Of a DNA stretch of 64,000 nt, positions 8,108 through 20,243 are shown piece by piece. The number at the start of each line of letters is the position of its first letter. The stretch's first letter is position 1. Source of the stretch: Adiantum capillus-veneris (Eukaryota > Streptophyta > Polypodiopsida > Polypodiales > Pteridaceae); NCBI GenBank assembly GCA_014529385.2, contig CM043945.1:152557741-152621740 (forward strand), in the 5' to 3' direction. The position numbers and the translations under genes were made by a program. The notes below the pieces were generated by a model. The model saw only the letters and a list, made by a program, of their open reading frames with translations, was not told the DNA's origin and made no database searches.

Positions 8108-10197
8108 TGAGTGGCATAAAATGGTAACCATCTTTTTGCAACATTTGTCAGCCTACTCAACGTCCTCTTCCTCATATGTGTATATATTTTTCTACGTTAT
8201 TAAGCTATCTAGAGTAAATTCCCCCTCTTTGTTTAACCTTTGTGGCGACACATACATTATACTCTTCCCAAAAAATGTCACCTTAGTCATATATTTATAT
8301 TACCACCCTTTTCTTTTTTGCTTTGTAAATAGAATAAGCATACAATAACCAACTCTATACCCCCAAACTTTCTTACCTCTTGTGAATTAGTAGTAGAAAA
8401 ATAATACATCCATCTTCCACCCCATATAGATAAATTCCCATGGAAATCAACTCTCCACTTGTCTTTACCAAAGATTATGGTCCCTCTCTACAAGTCTTCT
8501 ATGTATGCCCCGTACATAGGTGGCCCAATATCTCTTAAGAATATACATATAGTTTCTCTCCTTTCAAAAAGACTCCAATTGTATATTCTTTTAACAAGAA
8601 AATAATATTGGGCCCTCCTCTATTTGTTTAAGCATCATAGCCTTTTGAAAAAGCATGATTCCCCTTGGATGCATACAAGCAAAGGGCCCATACAAGAAGA
8701 CTTGGAAGCAAAAGGTTCCCTAGCCTAGTGTGGACCTCCCAAACCGAATTCCTTGGTGCATGGGCGTGAAGAATAGTCCAAATTCATATCAAACATGTTG
8801 AGAAGGTCAATTTTGCATTTTGAAGCATGTCATTCCGAGCTACAGGTAAAAAGTTATGGTCAAAATAGTGTAAATCTGTCAGATTCGCAGCAAAAGGGAA
8901 CTGTGAATCAAGTAAATCAAGAGGGTGAGATCTTATTTTTCCCCTACTCATCTTATAGAAGAGCAATGAGTGTTCAAGGTCACTTGCATGTGATGGGACC
9001 AACCTAAAGATGCTTTCTAAATGCCAAGACAGACAAGTTGAGATACCCCGCAGGAGCCACCCGTAGGGCCTCATGGTGGGGCCCACCTACATTATGCACC
9101 CCTATGGAGCCTTGACGGTCTAAAATGATATTTTTGGTGAATAAATAGTCCCTTTTATGTCCAATATTCAATGAGTGGTCAAAGGACACTTCATTAGGTC
9201 TAATCACTTACTCTAATTAAGTGTAGCATAATCCCACTCCTACACAACTATAAATAGCCCCCCTTGGAGAGACTCAAGGACACACACACACACCTATATT
9301 TTCAACTTCATGTTGTTTCTTGATCAATAGTAGAGAAAACCGCAACTCTCCCTCTTTCACATCCTCCCTCCTAACCCTCCTCTTTGGAGGAAGTGCAACT
9401 CTATTCTCCACTCTTTCCATTCTACAATCTCTTACTCCATCAACCCAAATAAATCATTTGTAGCACCTCAATAACTTGTAAATACATCATGATCTCTCTC
9501 ATGGTTATGTTAATGATCATGAAATCATCTTCAAAACTTTCAAGTGTCGCAATTCGTGATGGTTAGCCAGCGTCTGTCCTCCCCTTAAAAGGTGTGCGAG
9601 AAATCAAGTAAGTGTTTCTATTCTCAATTTACCATTGGTTTGTTTCTCCACACTTATTCAATTGGTCTAAAGAAATTTCTCACTCCAACTCTCTTTTGCT
9701 TCATTACATATGCATGTGGCTACCTCTCATGGTGATTTTATTTGTGTCACGGCATTGCATAGATGGAGATGAGCTCTCTATGCAAAGTGTGTTAGTTTGA
9801 TGTAAGTGATTCTCTTGTGTGTTTGAGAGGCAAGTCTTGTGCACATGATTTTTTTTTGATGAGTGCTTGAGAGAGGAAGAGTTTGGATGTATTATGGGTA
9901 TTCTTATGGGGAGAAGGTGAATGCTATTCCACAAATTGCATATTTCATTTTGATGCACGGCATTGGGTTGCATAATCGTTGATGGTGTTCAAGTGTCCAA
10001 AGTGTATATAGAGTAAGGGGGTTTTCAAAGTGTGTTGCTTGAGTGGGTGAGTGCAAGAGTTATTTTGATTGGTTTCCTTCTCCACTCCCAAAAGAAGGTG
10101 GTGCCCCAAGTAGTGTGCATACCTCTTTACGAACATTTTGTGAGGGTAGGCCCATTGGTTTGGGTTTAGAGGCCCCATTTCAAAAAGCTCGCCCTCA
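8108..10197 (+). repeat. TatA 3' LTR (about 2.09 kb)
   Basis: Starts TGAGTGGC and ends GCCCTCA, giving short imperfect terminal inverted repeats. The TATA box is at 9249-9257 and the U5 PBS-like motif at about 10099. The start is inferred from the polypurine tract because the matching 5' LTR start is outside the window. The five bases after it, CTATC, should be the target duplication, but the left copy is not visible. Confidence 0.85.
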
Positions 10198-10878
10198 CTA
10201 TCCATGGGATTTGTCCTTCAGGAGAGTAAGCACTACTATCGAACCCTATCTCATAAGTGTTATTTGAATCTTCAAAGTATGAAACTACCGGCATCATTAT
10301 TTGATCCATAGGGGCTTCTACGGGTTTTGAAATTCTCACCATGGCTTTGTTTTTCTGGAGGCTGTTGTCCCAACAGAGGTTGAGGTTTTTCCCCCCTTCG
10401 ACTATGTTGTTTTGTCATATTTGGTATCTTGGAGGTGGTGGCAAATGTTGCACTCCAAGACCAAGAAGCCCATATGGTCTTTCCCTAACATAGTTTCTGT
10501 TGTAGAAACATTCGTGAGTCTCATGGTTTGTCCAGTTTTGCTCGATAGAAAACCACTTCAATACATGTTTTACATTGCTCCTGGCCTCGACTGCATGTTG
10601 CACCATTGAGTCAGATGGTCTTCTCCACAAGTGTCACATTTCGGTGTGGGCTGTTGTCGTGTGTTTGGGTTTGGCCTGTTACCTTGGTTCATCCTTCTTA
10701 TCACTTCCTCAATCATTTGATCAACATCCACGGCACAGTTGGGTTTTGCCCACCCAGTTTCAATGCGGATTCACTAGTGGTCAAAGAGGAACCACTTGTC
10801 CCTTGGTCAGTATCCTCATTCACCTCCCCATAATCTTTACATCTGTCTACTAGATACAATGCCTCTCTAGTGACTTAC
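10198..10878 (-). pseudogene. GypOld gag, C-terminal remnant (minus strand)
   Basis: Read on the minus strand from 10878 it continues the gag broken at 28321. An EALYLVDRCKDYG-like segment is followed by acidic and Ser/Thr-rich sequence and a CX2CX3HX4C knuckle (CDTCGEDHLTQWC, near 10600-10640). There are several stops and frame changes. TatA sits at its left end and ChrA at its right end (TSD CTTAC, 10874-10878). Old element; conventional CCHC spacing is shortened by one. Confidence 0.65.
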
Positions 10879-11519
10879 TGTAACATTTAATGGCCTAAAA
10901 ACTTTTGTGTAGAGGAAATTAGCAAGAACATATTGGGCATTTCATTAGAATAGATTCCTGATGAGAATTACAAGAGTGCTTGGGTGGAGAGAGCAACAAA
11001 AATAATAACACCTAGTTAGATAGCATGAACAATACTTTCAAAAGAGAGAGAAATTAAGCTATTGACAACAGTTGAGGACCGGATTTGCATGGAGCCGGTC
11101 CCCCCTCCAAAAGGCTTTGTATTATGGTTTCTCCCATCAAGAGAGACATTGTACAATACAATTCTTTGTGTTCTTTCAAGATTAGCTAGTGCAATGGAGA
11201 TGAAATCTTCATGCACTAAGAAAAACACTTATCAAACACAACTTTAATTCTCCCCGGTCTCAGACCCAAGACCTCACACACCTTCGAAGATGGTGAGAGC
11301 TAGCAGGGTATGAGAGAAGATTGAGAGGAAGAAGGAGTAGTCCTACGAGAAATATGTACATCTCCTCACATAATCACTCATATTAGCATAGCTTAGCTTA
11401 GTAATTAGCATGGTAGAGGAGATGAGCATGCATTGAAGCTTGGCTCTTGGTTGGATTTGCATCACAAAGTCAAGAGTTGTTGGTGTAGGCCTCCCTTATC
11501 ACAAGCTTGGAGTAGGTGG
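10879..11519 (-). repeat. ChrA 3' LTR, distal piece
   Basis: Matches 26653-27293 almost base for base and stops at GTGG (11516-11519), where TatB begins. The remainder of the same LTR resumes at 20244. The small ORFs here are shadows that also occur in the other LTR copy. Confidence 0.93.
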
Positions 11520-12662
11520 TGTCAAGAGTTTTTTGGAGCAAGGGATTGCGCATATGTACATATACATGCATGGTGCATCAAATAAAGGATTGCCCATTTT
11601 CCTTAGGCAGGTGGTTATGTGGGCCCCACATGTGTACAGGTAGGACAGGGTGTACATAGTGCATCGATTTTCACTATTATCAGCACCACTGTGTTTTTCT
11701 ACAATAATGAGGAGTTTATAGCGTGTAAAACTTCTCGAGGAAGCTATCCGCGGGCCGACGACGCGAGGTCAGCAGGTGCGTCAGATGGCATCTAGTGGCG
11801 TCAGGAGGGCGAACGAGGTCAATATTTGCACGCGGATGAGGACGGACACAACGTGGGTGTTTTCTTGTGAGAGTTATGCAGAAAGGTCATCATTAGGACC
11901 ACTTTTTGGGGCCACTTCACGTGGTGGCGAGATGCATTATTGGAAAAAAGCTGAGTGCCAGGTGCGCAAATGATGCAAAAAGGTGACAACTATGCACTGC
12001 AAGGTCAGTTTTTGGTCTGTTCGGGGTCCGTTTGAGGTCATCTAAAAGGCCAAGGGTGCCCAACTAAAAACGCTAAGTGTGGGAACTGAAAAAACTAAGA
12101 GAAGACCATAAAAAACGTGGAGAAGAGATGAGGAACAGCCGCAGGTGTGTTTTTTGGGTTTTTGGAGCCTGTTTTGGCCGTAAATTGCTCATCCGAGGTC
12201 GGATTTGAGCACTTTGACATTGTAGACTGGGGTTTTGGGCCATTCCGGATGCGATGGCGCTGTCCATTTTGCCAAATTCCTCACTCTTTTTCTGCTGTTT
12301 TTGCTGTGTAAGTTTCTCCTATGAGTGAAGTTTCTGCTCTAGTTTGTGATTGTATTTGGCTTATTTTACCCATATTGTGTGAGCTATTTTCCCCATTGGT
12401 GTTGGCCCAAGCTCAATTGTATCTAAAAATCAGAAATTATCCTCTTTTGAGCTGAGTTTTTTGGGTGTATGTGTGTGTGTGTGTGTGTGTGTGGAGTGGG
12501 CAAGTGGATAGTCTCTCTCCTCTCACTCCAGAGGTGTGTTCCCTGTCTCGGCCAGGTGTGTTGTGTAAGCCGAGTGGTGCCCCATTGCGTGTGTGTGTAT
12601 CATTCCAAGAGTGTGTGTCGGGTCGTTATAGAGGCGCTGTGTGTGTTTTGCTCCCGCTCACA
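11520..12662 (+). repeat. TatB 5' LTR
   Basis: 1143 bp, from TGTCAAGAG to GCTCACA; pairs with 19101-20243 of identical length. It includes a GT microsatellite (about 12471-12492) and the U5 PBS-like TGGTGCCCC at 12575. No clear TATA box was found. Confidence 0.95.
12575..12583 (+). other. PBS-like motif inside TatB U5
   Basis: TGGTGCCCC, 94 bp upstream of the true PBS and inside the LTR. It corresponds to the motifs at 1661 in TatA and 46583 in TatC. Confidence 0.6.
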
Positions 12663-12668
12663 TTCTTT

Positions 12669-12688
12669 TGGTGCCCCCATTGAGGATC
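12669..12688 (+). promoter_or_regulatory. TatB primer binding site
   Basis: TGGTGCCCCCATTGAGGATC begins six bases after the LTR end. Its first eleven bases equal the TatA PBS, so the same tRNA is presumably used. Confidence 0.8.
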
Positions 12689-12715
12689 TTCTTCGAGTAC
12701 CTTCTGCTTCGAGCT

Positions 12716-12800
12716 TCAAGCTTCGAGCTTCGGGATTACAGGTTGCAGATTACAGGTTACAGGTTACAGGTTACAGGGATAGGTACAGGTACAGGTGATT
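12716..12800 (+). repeat. TTACAGG heptamer array in TatB leader
   Basis: A run of related short units, first GCTTCGA/GCTTCAA then several TTACAGG copies, then GGTACAG variants. It lies just after the PBS. The unit length equals the plant telomere repeat, but the sequence is not TTTAGGG. Confidence 0.7.
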
Positions 12801-13408
12801 CACACAGGTACAGGTAGCTGGAGTACAGTGATATACTAACAGTGATGACACTTGCAGTTGTTGTGGGAATGCATCACTTGGCTCTTATTTGAGCGCATTG
12901 TCTGCTGGATTGTACGTTACTTGTGGAAACTGCCATTGTACGCATTTGTGGAGCCATACTTGGTTGTATTTGGCAGTCCCAGCCATTTCTGAGACTTGGT
13001 CTGGAAGATAGTCATTTCTGAGACTTGACTATATGCGATTTGCATTAGCCTTCGTGTGAGGGTCGATAGCGTGAGGTTTTTATTGAGCTGGGGGATTCTC
13101 AAATGTGGAGATCCTTTCAGTGATACAGGTAGCTGGAGCACCCTTTTTGTGACCTCGCCATAGTCTATGTACTAGTGAGTCCTACTTGATGCTCGGGTTC
13201 TATTGTTGATAGTTTATGCATACATAGACAGTCTATATTTTGGGTTCCTACTGCTCTACTTCTGGGGAAACTCTGTCGAAATTTTCCCAAGTTATGATGG
13301 CTGGTTTTTTGGTATTTTGAGCCATTTATGCTGTTATGCTACTGAAATTTTGGCAAAATCAGAGGTTGAGTCAGGTGTGCCTTCTTGGGAGCTTCATGGT
13401 TGGCTTTA
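12801..13408 (+). other. TatB untranslated leader, no gene seen
   Basis: About 600 bp between the heptamer array and the leader ORF. An ACAGGTAGCTGGAG direct repeat occurs at about 12808 and 13122. I see no coding region. Confidence 0.5.
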
Positions 13409-13627
13409 ATGGATGATCAAAATGGCCCTCAGTTCACTCCTTTTCATTTAACTCAAAGAATTCAGATTAATGTTTATGTGTCCAGGAAGATCTTTTTCCA
13501 GTAGCGCATAGTCTTTATGTTTGGGCCAAGAAGATTGAGAGAGATCCTGGAATGTCCTTTGCCTGTTGTAATTCCAATGATCAACTATGAAAACTCATTT
13601 GATGTGCATGTGTTTGTCCTTATCTAA
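13409..13627 (+). pseudogene. TatB leader ORF (homolog of TatA copy 1), one stop
   Basis: 73 codons from ATG 13409 with a single TAG at 13502, where TatA and TatC have a second Gln (FFQQ), so a CAG-to-TAG change is likely. The rest matches: SRKIFFQ, RIVFMFG, RLREIL, then SFDVHVFVLI and stop. TatB lacks the second leader copy; gag follows about 100 bp later. Function unknown. Confidence 0.7.
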
Positions 13628-13729
13628 AGCTGAGCTCCATTGAAGTTTCTAGGGATTGGGTAGTGAAAAGTTTTGGGTTCTTGCACGTGTGTTCGAAGGG
13701 GTTCTCAAAGCATCATAATTTGGGTAGCC

Positions 13730-14995
13730 ATGGCTTTCTCTTATCCCGAGTTTCATGGAAGAAGTGATGAAGATGTGGAAGAATTTTTGGAAAAGATGGA
13801 GGTTGCCTGCATTAGCAACCAGATTCATGACCCTATGCAAATGTTACGCCTTCTCCAAATTTGTTTGAAGAGTGATGCACGAGTTTGGTCTAAAGCATTC
13901 GAAGAGGAGTTGCGTGTGGCTGATCCACCTGTAAGGTTGAGTTGGGACAATCTACGACATGGGTTGGAAGTGGAGTTTGTGAAGATAGAAGATCCTGACA
14001 AAGTGTGGCAAGAAGTACAGGCTTTGGTGCAAAAGGAAGGTGAGCCAGTAGATGCGTACATACATAAGTTTTCATTGGCATGGGAGCGAATGTGCAAGGC
14101 TTTAGCACCACAGGTACCCCCGCGTGACATGATGAAGAAGGACAGGTTCTTGGCTGGTCTTTGGGAGAATATACGTTGGAGGGTGGAGCTAAAGAAGCCT
14201 AGGACATATGAGGATGCACTAGAGGTAGCAAGGAACAAAGAGTGGAAGCTGAGGAAAATGAGCCAGTTAGGGGTGGAGTCTTTGCCAATGAGGTCTGAAT
14301 TTCAGCCTATAGAGTCTTTACAAGGGCGCATGTCAGGGATTCATCATGAACCAGTAGTTACTACTCAGGTTATGCTAGCAGTGGTCACTACAGCAGTGCA
14401 AGATGATGGGCTAAGGCAAGATATGAGGCAAATGGTAGATTTGATGAAGAATCTCAGCCTAAACATGCTAGGTCAAGTGGGAAATAATCGAGGTCGAGGG
14501 AGGTTTGCAAATCAGTAAGGAGGTGAAGAAAGGCCTAGGAATGGTGTTGGACAAAGCAATGGTAGGTTTTGGAGGCAGACGCCCACATGTTATAATTGTG
14601 GAGAGTTGGGTCACATCAGCCCGCAATGTGATAAGCCACCAAGGATGGGGGGAGACATGTATCCATTGCCAAGACAGGTGTTAACTAGGTCAAATGATTA
14701 TGGCATCGAAATTAAGGGAGACGAAGGAACCAGTGGACTGACTCAGGAGGAAAAAGGAAAGACAAAAGTGCTAAGTGTAGTCACCTTGGAGAAGGCATCA
14801 AAGCTAGAGGATACATTAGTGATGCCTATTGGGAAGAGGACCACAGAGGAAAAGGAAGGAAGAAGTGCCCCAGGTCCTAGTAAGAAGAAAAGAAAGATCC
14901 ATGAAGGCGAGGATGTCAAGGCCAAGAGGAAAAGGAGAGCTCGTCGAAAGTTTCATGTTTCAGATTCCACTAGGGGATGGGCAATTAAGCTATGA
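13730..14995 (+). pseudogene. TatB gag with CCHC knuckle, one in-frame TAA
   Basis: ATG 13730 opens a Retrotrans_gag-like protein (YPEFHGRSDEDVEEFLEKME; GEPVDAYIHKFSLAWERM). TAA 14516 interrupts, then the same frame continues through a canonical zinc knuckle CYNCGELGHISPQC (14588) and a Lys/Arg-rich tail (KKKRKIHEGED). The frame ends at 14995. Homology resumes in the next frame from about 14960, so an indel there separates gag from pol. Confidence 0.85.
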
Positions 14996-17467
14996 CTTGA
15001 AGGAGGATCTGATGAGGAGGAAGGCAGATGTTACTTTTGGGCAGCTTATAGAGATGGTGCCTAAGCTAAAGCGACAGTGGAAGAGGATGGTTAACCCAAT
15101 GGAGAAAGAGCCAGAGAGAGGTTCAGTGAAGGTGTTGGCAATGGACGAGCTACCAGACATTTGTCCAATAGTAGATGTGTGGCATAAAAGGAAAAATTTG
15201 GGACAAGGTTATGTGGATGGAGGAGCCCAAATATGCGTCATAACACACTCATGCGTTGAGAAGATGGGTCTCACAGTGGCTGGGGTGTCAGGTTTTCGGA
15301 TCAGATTGGCAAACCATCAAAAAGTAAAATGCTTGGGTGTTGTAAAGAGCTTAGAAGTGGAGGCATATGATGCAAAGGCAGTGGTTGATTTTCATGTGAT
15401 GCCAGCAGGGTTGGGAGCATATCCTATTATACTGGGCAGACCATGGTTACGTGCAGTGGGAGCTGTTCAAGATTGGCGATATGGTACGATTAGCCTCTAT
15501 GGAAAGACAGGTACCAAGAAGCTTTATAATATGGACACAAGGAAACGATTAGAGGAGCTTTATGAAGATGAGGATGAGTCTAGTGAAGAAGACTCTTCCA
15601 CGGTGACAGATGAGGACAGTGATAGCACTACCAGCAGTGATGAGGATGCTGATGTTGCATTTCTTTTGATGGACAAAGAAATCCAGGAGATTGGGTTAGT
15701 TGCATTTGCGAATGAGGTTGAAGATGAAAGTGAAGGGCCTTATGAAGTGATTGAAGGGCTGATGCAAACCAAGGTTGAGTTGTCAAAGAAGCAGGAATTG
15801 ATGACACAAATGATCAGTGGAGACCTCTCAGCTATGGAGAAGGATATATATTTGCACATGCTGGCTAGTTTTCCTGATTTGTTCATTACTTCATATAAAG
15901 AGATCAGAGGGTTCAACGGCGAAGAGATGCATATAGAGCTGAAAGAAGGTGCTAAGCCAGTGCGGCAAAGGCTAAGAAGGATGGGTCAAGAGAAAATGGA
16001 AGCCTTGCGGGTAGAGGTGGACAAGTTATTGAAGGCAGGGTTCATAGTCCCTGTGGAGACCACAGAATGGGTGAGTCCAGTAGTAGTCAGTCCAAAGAAG
16101 GATGGGAAGTGGAGGATTTGTGTAGATTTAAACCCTTAAATGCAGCCACTAAGAAGAACCCATATCCTCTTCCATTCATTGATCAGATCTTGGATTCAGT
16201 GGCAAGTTATGAGAGGTACAGTGTGTGTGATGGTTTTTCAGGCTATTTTCAATTGAAGATTGCTCTTAAAGACCGCACAAAGACAACTTTCATTACGCCA
16301 TGGGGCTGCTATTGCTACACAGTGTTGCCGTTTGGGTTGTCAAATGGACCATCTTTCTATCAAGAGAGAGCGATTTGGGTGTTGGAACCATTCATTGGTA
16401 GTTGTGTTAAAGCTTTTATGGATGACTTCTGTGTTTATAGCAGTAGGGCTAAACACCATGAGAAGCTACAGATGGTATTGGCTCGATATGATGAATGTGA
16501 AGGACAACTAAATCTAAAGAAATGTCATCTAGCACGGCCAAGGGTGAAGTTATTGGGCCACATGGTGTCAGAAAATGGCATTGAGGCTGATCCAGATAAG
16601 GTGAAGTCTATTATTCTTCTTCCATCACCTATGAGTACGAAGCAATTGGCAACCTTTATACACAAAGTGAAGTACATGGCGCGGTTTATTCCATTGTCTT
16701 CGCAGCTTCTTTATCCATTACAGCAAGTGGCAAAGCATGATCCATTGCAATGGGATGACAAGTGTGAAGAAGTGTTTCAAGAGGTGAAAGAGGTGTTAGG
16801 GGGTTTGTCAGCCATGCAGGCTCCTGATTGGGAGAAAGATTTTTATGTAAATCCATCAGTAGGGGATGATGCCATTGGAGCCATGCTATTGCAAAAGGGG
16901 AAGGGTAGCCATTATATGAGGCCAGTGTATTGTGCAAGCCGAGTGAAGTTGGTAGCGGAGAGAAAGTTATCGGAAGTAGAGCTAGTGATGGCCAGTGTAA
17001 TATTTTCTTGTCGACGATTTCGTCATTACTTGCTACCACGGCCTTTTGTTTTCTTGACGAGTTATGCCTTTTTGCCACAGTTAATTAATGGTACTAACAT
17101 GTCAAATGTGGTGAAGAAATGGGTAATTGAGCTGCAAGAGTTTGAGTTCTCTTTTCTAGTGGAAGATAGTACAAGGGCTACCCTAGCTGATTTGTTGACC
17201 TACAAGGAGAATCCCCTTATTGTTAAGGAAGAGGTGGTGAGAAAGGTAGTTGAAGAAGTGCCACAGATCAGCAATGCACATGTGTTGTTCTTTGATGGTT
17301 CATACAGAAAGAGCCACGATGCAGCTTTAGGGGGTATAGCACTTTATGATCCAGAGGGGAAGCTAGTATGCAAGAGAGGGTTCAAATTGGATGCGCATAG
17401 TAACAATGAGGCTGAATATGCTACATTGGAAGCCGGATTACACATTTGTTTGAAGCATGGGGTTTGA
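14960..17467 (+). pseudogene. TatB protease, reverse transcriptase, degenerate first RNase H
   Basis: The open frame extends from 14829, but homology to TatA starts near 14960 (IPLGDGQLSYDLKEDL). Protease box VDGGAQICVIT lies near 15210. A one-base loss near 16130 (VCVDLNP then stop, versus KPLNAATKK in the other frame) splits RT. RT retains VLPFGLSNGP and an FMDD box. The following RNase H reads NPSV and TSYA where TDAS and TDH are expected, so it lacks the catalytic acids. The second RNase H begins (FFDGSYRK, NNEAEY) before TGA 17465, likely from CGA. Confidence 0.85.
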
Positions 17468-17470
17468 AGG

Positions 17471-19072
17471 TTGAGCATAAAAGGTGATTCCTTGTTAGTG
17501 GTGAAGCAAGTGCTGGGTGTGTGGAAGAGCAAGAACACCTCATTGAAGGAAATGTGCTTCAGAATTAAAGGCCTGTTAAAAAAGTTCGAAGCATGGAGCA
17601 TCAGACACATTGAACGTGCTCTAAATGGAGAGGCACATGAAGCAACTCAAGGCATGATTGGGGAGCTATTCGTGTTGAGGACCAATTTACCTCTTTATCA
17701 TGGCCGGGAAAGTTTGGCTCAAGAAGAGGAGTTTTTGCTAACAGGAATCATTCCAAAGGAGATTCAGAAGTCTAAGAAGTATGGCTTTGTGCGTAGAGCA
17801 TACAGGTACAAATTGATTGGTGATGTCTTATACATGAAAGGGGCTGATCTCGTGTTGAGACGTGTACCTTGGCGGGAGGAGCTTTACAGAGTGTTGGAAG
17901 AGAATCATGAAGGCGCATGTGGTGGCCATTTTGCTCTAAAGATCACCTTGCATAAGATTTTGCAAGAGGGGTATGTATGGCCTAGTTTGCACAAGGATGT
18001 TCACCATTGGTGTAGGTCTTGCAATAGATGTCAAGCATTTGGGAAGAGAGTGTTGGAGCCAGAGCTACGAAAAACTATTATGTCGTTTGATGTGTTTGAA
18101 AAGTGGGGGATTGGTGCAATAGGCCCGTTACCTATCACAAGCAGGGGCAAAAGCTATATCTTGACGGCAGTGGACTATCTCTCTAGATGGGCAGAGGCTA
18201 TAGCAGTAAAATAGATCACTGCAAAGGATGTGGCAAAATTTGTGTATGATGAAATATGTTGCAAGTTTGGGGTGCCATTAGAGCTACTTTCAAATAAGGG
18301 GCCAGGATTTAGAGCTAAACTGCTAGACTTCTTATGCACAAAGATGAAGATTAGGCACCAGCATACCACTCCTTATTACCCGCAGTGTAATGGCTTAAAT
18401 GAAAGATTCAATGGTGAGTTGGTAAAAATTCTTTCGAAAGTGACAGAGCACCAAGGAAAGAATTGGGATTTGGAATTGCCTAGTGCATTATGGGCTTACC
18501 GTACTTCGGTGAAGACAGGTACAGGGTTTACTCCATTTCATTTGGTGTATGGAAAAGAAGCACTATTGCCTGTGGAGGTAGAGTTGCCTGCGGTCAAGAT
18601 GTTAGAGAAGTTGCTTGGGTCGCCTAGTGATGCATTCAAAGAGAGGCTCTTGCAGTTACAAGAGGTCCAGTTGGATAGGATGAGCGCATTGGAGCATTAT
18701 GGACAGATGCAGGATAAGGCTTTGGCAAAGATAAATGAAAAGGTTAAAAGTAAGGGTATCAAGAAACATGACTTGGTTTTGCGCTACAATAGTAAGTTGG
18801 ACAACACCTTCCAAAAGAAGTTTCAAATTAAGTGGGAAGGCCCTTTCAAGGTAGTGGAGTGTTTTTCAAATGGCACATATCAGCTGGCTAACCTGCATGG
18901 TGTTCTACATAAGTCAAGGGTAAATGGGTTGCGTCTTAAATTGTATCATGCTAGATTGATGATGGTGGAGCAAGATGAGCTGTCTGTGGATCAAGCAGTG
19001 TTGGTGAGGGATGAGGAGACCTATGATGCGGCGAGTCTCATATCTCTCTTTGCTGCTGCTGATCATGAATGA
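17471..19072 (+). pseudogene. TatB second RNase H (rest) and integrase
   Basis: Continues the frame after TGA 17465. It shows IKGDSLLVVKQ of the second RNase H, but the last acidic motif is EAHEAT where TatA has EADLL. The integrase zinc finger is present (GGHFALK...CRSCNRCQ). The catalytic Asp residues are altered: WGIGAIGPLP for D and LSNKGPGF for D; the Glu in NGLNERFNG remains. TAG 18212 interrupts the core. The C-terminus has LRYNSKLD, KWEGPFKV and SRVNGLRLKLY. Integration by this copy is very unlikely. Confidence 0.85.
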
Positions 19073-19100
19073 TCTAGCAGGCTAGGGAATAAGCAAATTA

Positions 19101-20243
19101 TGTCAGGAGTTTTTTGGAGCAAGGGATTGCGCATATGTACATATACATGCATGGTGCATCAAATAAAGGATTGCCCATTTTCCTTAGCCAGGTGGTTATG
19201 TGGGGCCCACATGTGTACAGGTAGGACAGGGTGTACATAGTGCATCGATTTTCACTATTATCAGCACCACTGTGTTTTTCTACAACAATGAGGAGTTTAT
19301 AGCGTGTAAAACTTCTCGAGGAAGCTATCCGCGGGCCGACGACGCGAGGTCAGCAGGTGCGTCAGATGGCATCTAGTGGCGTCAGGAGGGCGAACGAGGT
19401 CAATATTTGCACGCGGATGAGGACGGACACAACGTGGGTGTTTTCTTGTGAGAGTTATGCAGAAAGGTCATCATTAGGACCACTTTTTGGGGCCACTTCA
19501 CGTGGTGGCGAGATGCATTATTGGAAAAAAGCTGAGTGCCAGGTGCGCAAATGATGCAAAAAGGTGACAACTATGCACTGCAAGGTCAGTTTTTGGTCTG
19601 TTCGGGGTCCGTTTGAGGTCATCTAAAAGGCCAAGGGTGCCCAACTAAAAAAGCTAAGTGTGGGAACTGAAAAAACTGAGAGAAGACCATAAAAAACGTG
19701 GAGAAGAGATGAGGAACAGCCGCAGGTGTGTTTTTTGGGTTTTTGGAGCCTGTTTTGGCCGTAAATTGCTCATCCGAGGTCGGATTTGAGCACTTTGACA
19801 TTGTAGACTGGGGTTTTGGGCCATTCCGGATGCGATGGCGCTGTCCATTTTGCCAAATTCCTCACTCTTTTTCTGCTGTTTTTGCTGTGTAAGTTTCTCC
19901 TATGAGTGAAGTTTCTGCTCTAGTTTGTGATTGTATTTGGCTTATTTTACCCATATTGTGTGAGCAATTTGCCCCATTGGTGTTGGCCCAAGCTCAATTG
20001 TATCTAACCATCAGAAATTATCCTCTTTTGAGCTGAGTTTTTTGGGTGTATGTGTGTGTGTGTGTGTCTGTGTGGAGTGGGCAAGTGGATAGTCTCTCTC
20101 CTCTCACTCCAGAGGTGTGTTCCCTATCTCGGCCAGGTGTGTTGTGTAAGCCGAGTGGTGCCCCATAGCGTGTGTGTGTATCATTCCAAGAGTGTGTTTC
20201 GGGTCGTTATAGAGGCGCTGTGTGTGTTTTCCTCCCGCTCACA
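19101..20243 (+). repeat. TatB 3' LTR
   Basis: 1143 bp, TGTCAGGAG to GCTCACA, followed by the GTGG target duplication. The upstream purine tract (AGGGAATAAG near 19085) is weak. Confidence 0.95.

Larger units (their letters stand above)
1..10197 (+). mobile_element. TatA: Tat-type Ty3/Gypsy LTR retrotransposon (5' end cut by window)
   Basis: Window base 1 matches base 8391 and the match continues to the end of both copies, so two LTRs flank a 6.3-kb interior. In order the interior has a PBS, two leader ORFs, gag, protease, reverse transcriptase, a first RNase H, a second (archaeal-like) RNase H, integrase and a purine tract. The second RNase H before integrase is diagnostic of the Tat lineage. 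All coding pieces share one frame, broken by stops at 2907, 3018, 3390, 6030 and 7476, so the copy looks recently inactivated. About 287 bp of the 5' LTR lies left of the window. The right flank is GypOld gag. Confidence 0.93.
11520..20243 (+). mobile_element. TatB: Tat-type Ty3/Gypsy retrotransposon nested in the ChrA LTR
   Basis: An 8724-bp element with two 1143-bp LTRs (TGTCA...CACA) flanked by GTGG at 11516-11519 and 20244-20247. Removing it restores the ChrA LTR sequence seen near 27285. It carries a PBS, one leader ORF, gag, protease, RT, two RNase H domains and integrase. I count roughly 15 LTR differences by eye, so it is the youngest datable insertion in the left half. It is defective: stops at 13502, 14516, 17465 and 18212, frameshifts near 14960 and 16130, and integrase active-site changes. 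Confidence 0.95.

Noticed and set aside
10043-10880. Host exons right of TatA
   Set aside because: Plus-strand ORFs are weak; the minus strand reads as gag with a Cys/His knuckle that continues at 28321.
12734-12800. Interstitial telomere sequence
   Set aside because: The heptamer is TTACAGG, not TTTAGGG, and the array is very short.
14829-14995. Programmed frameshift between gag and pol in TatB
   Set aside because: TatA keeps gag and pol in one frame and no slippery site plus structure was evident, so a simple indel near 14960 is likelier.
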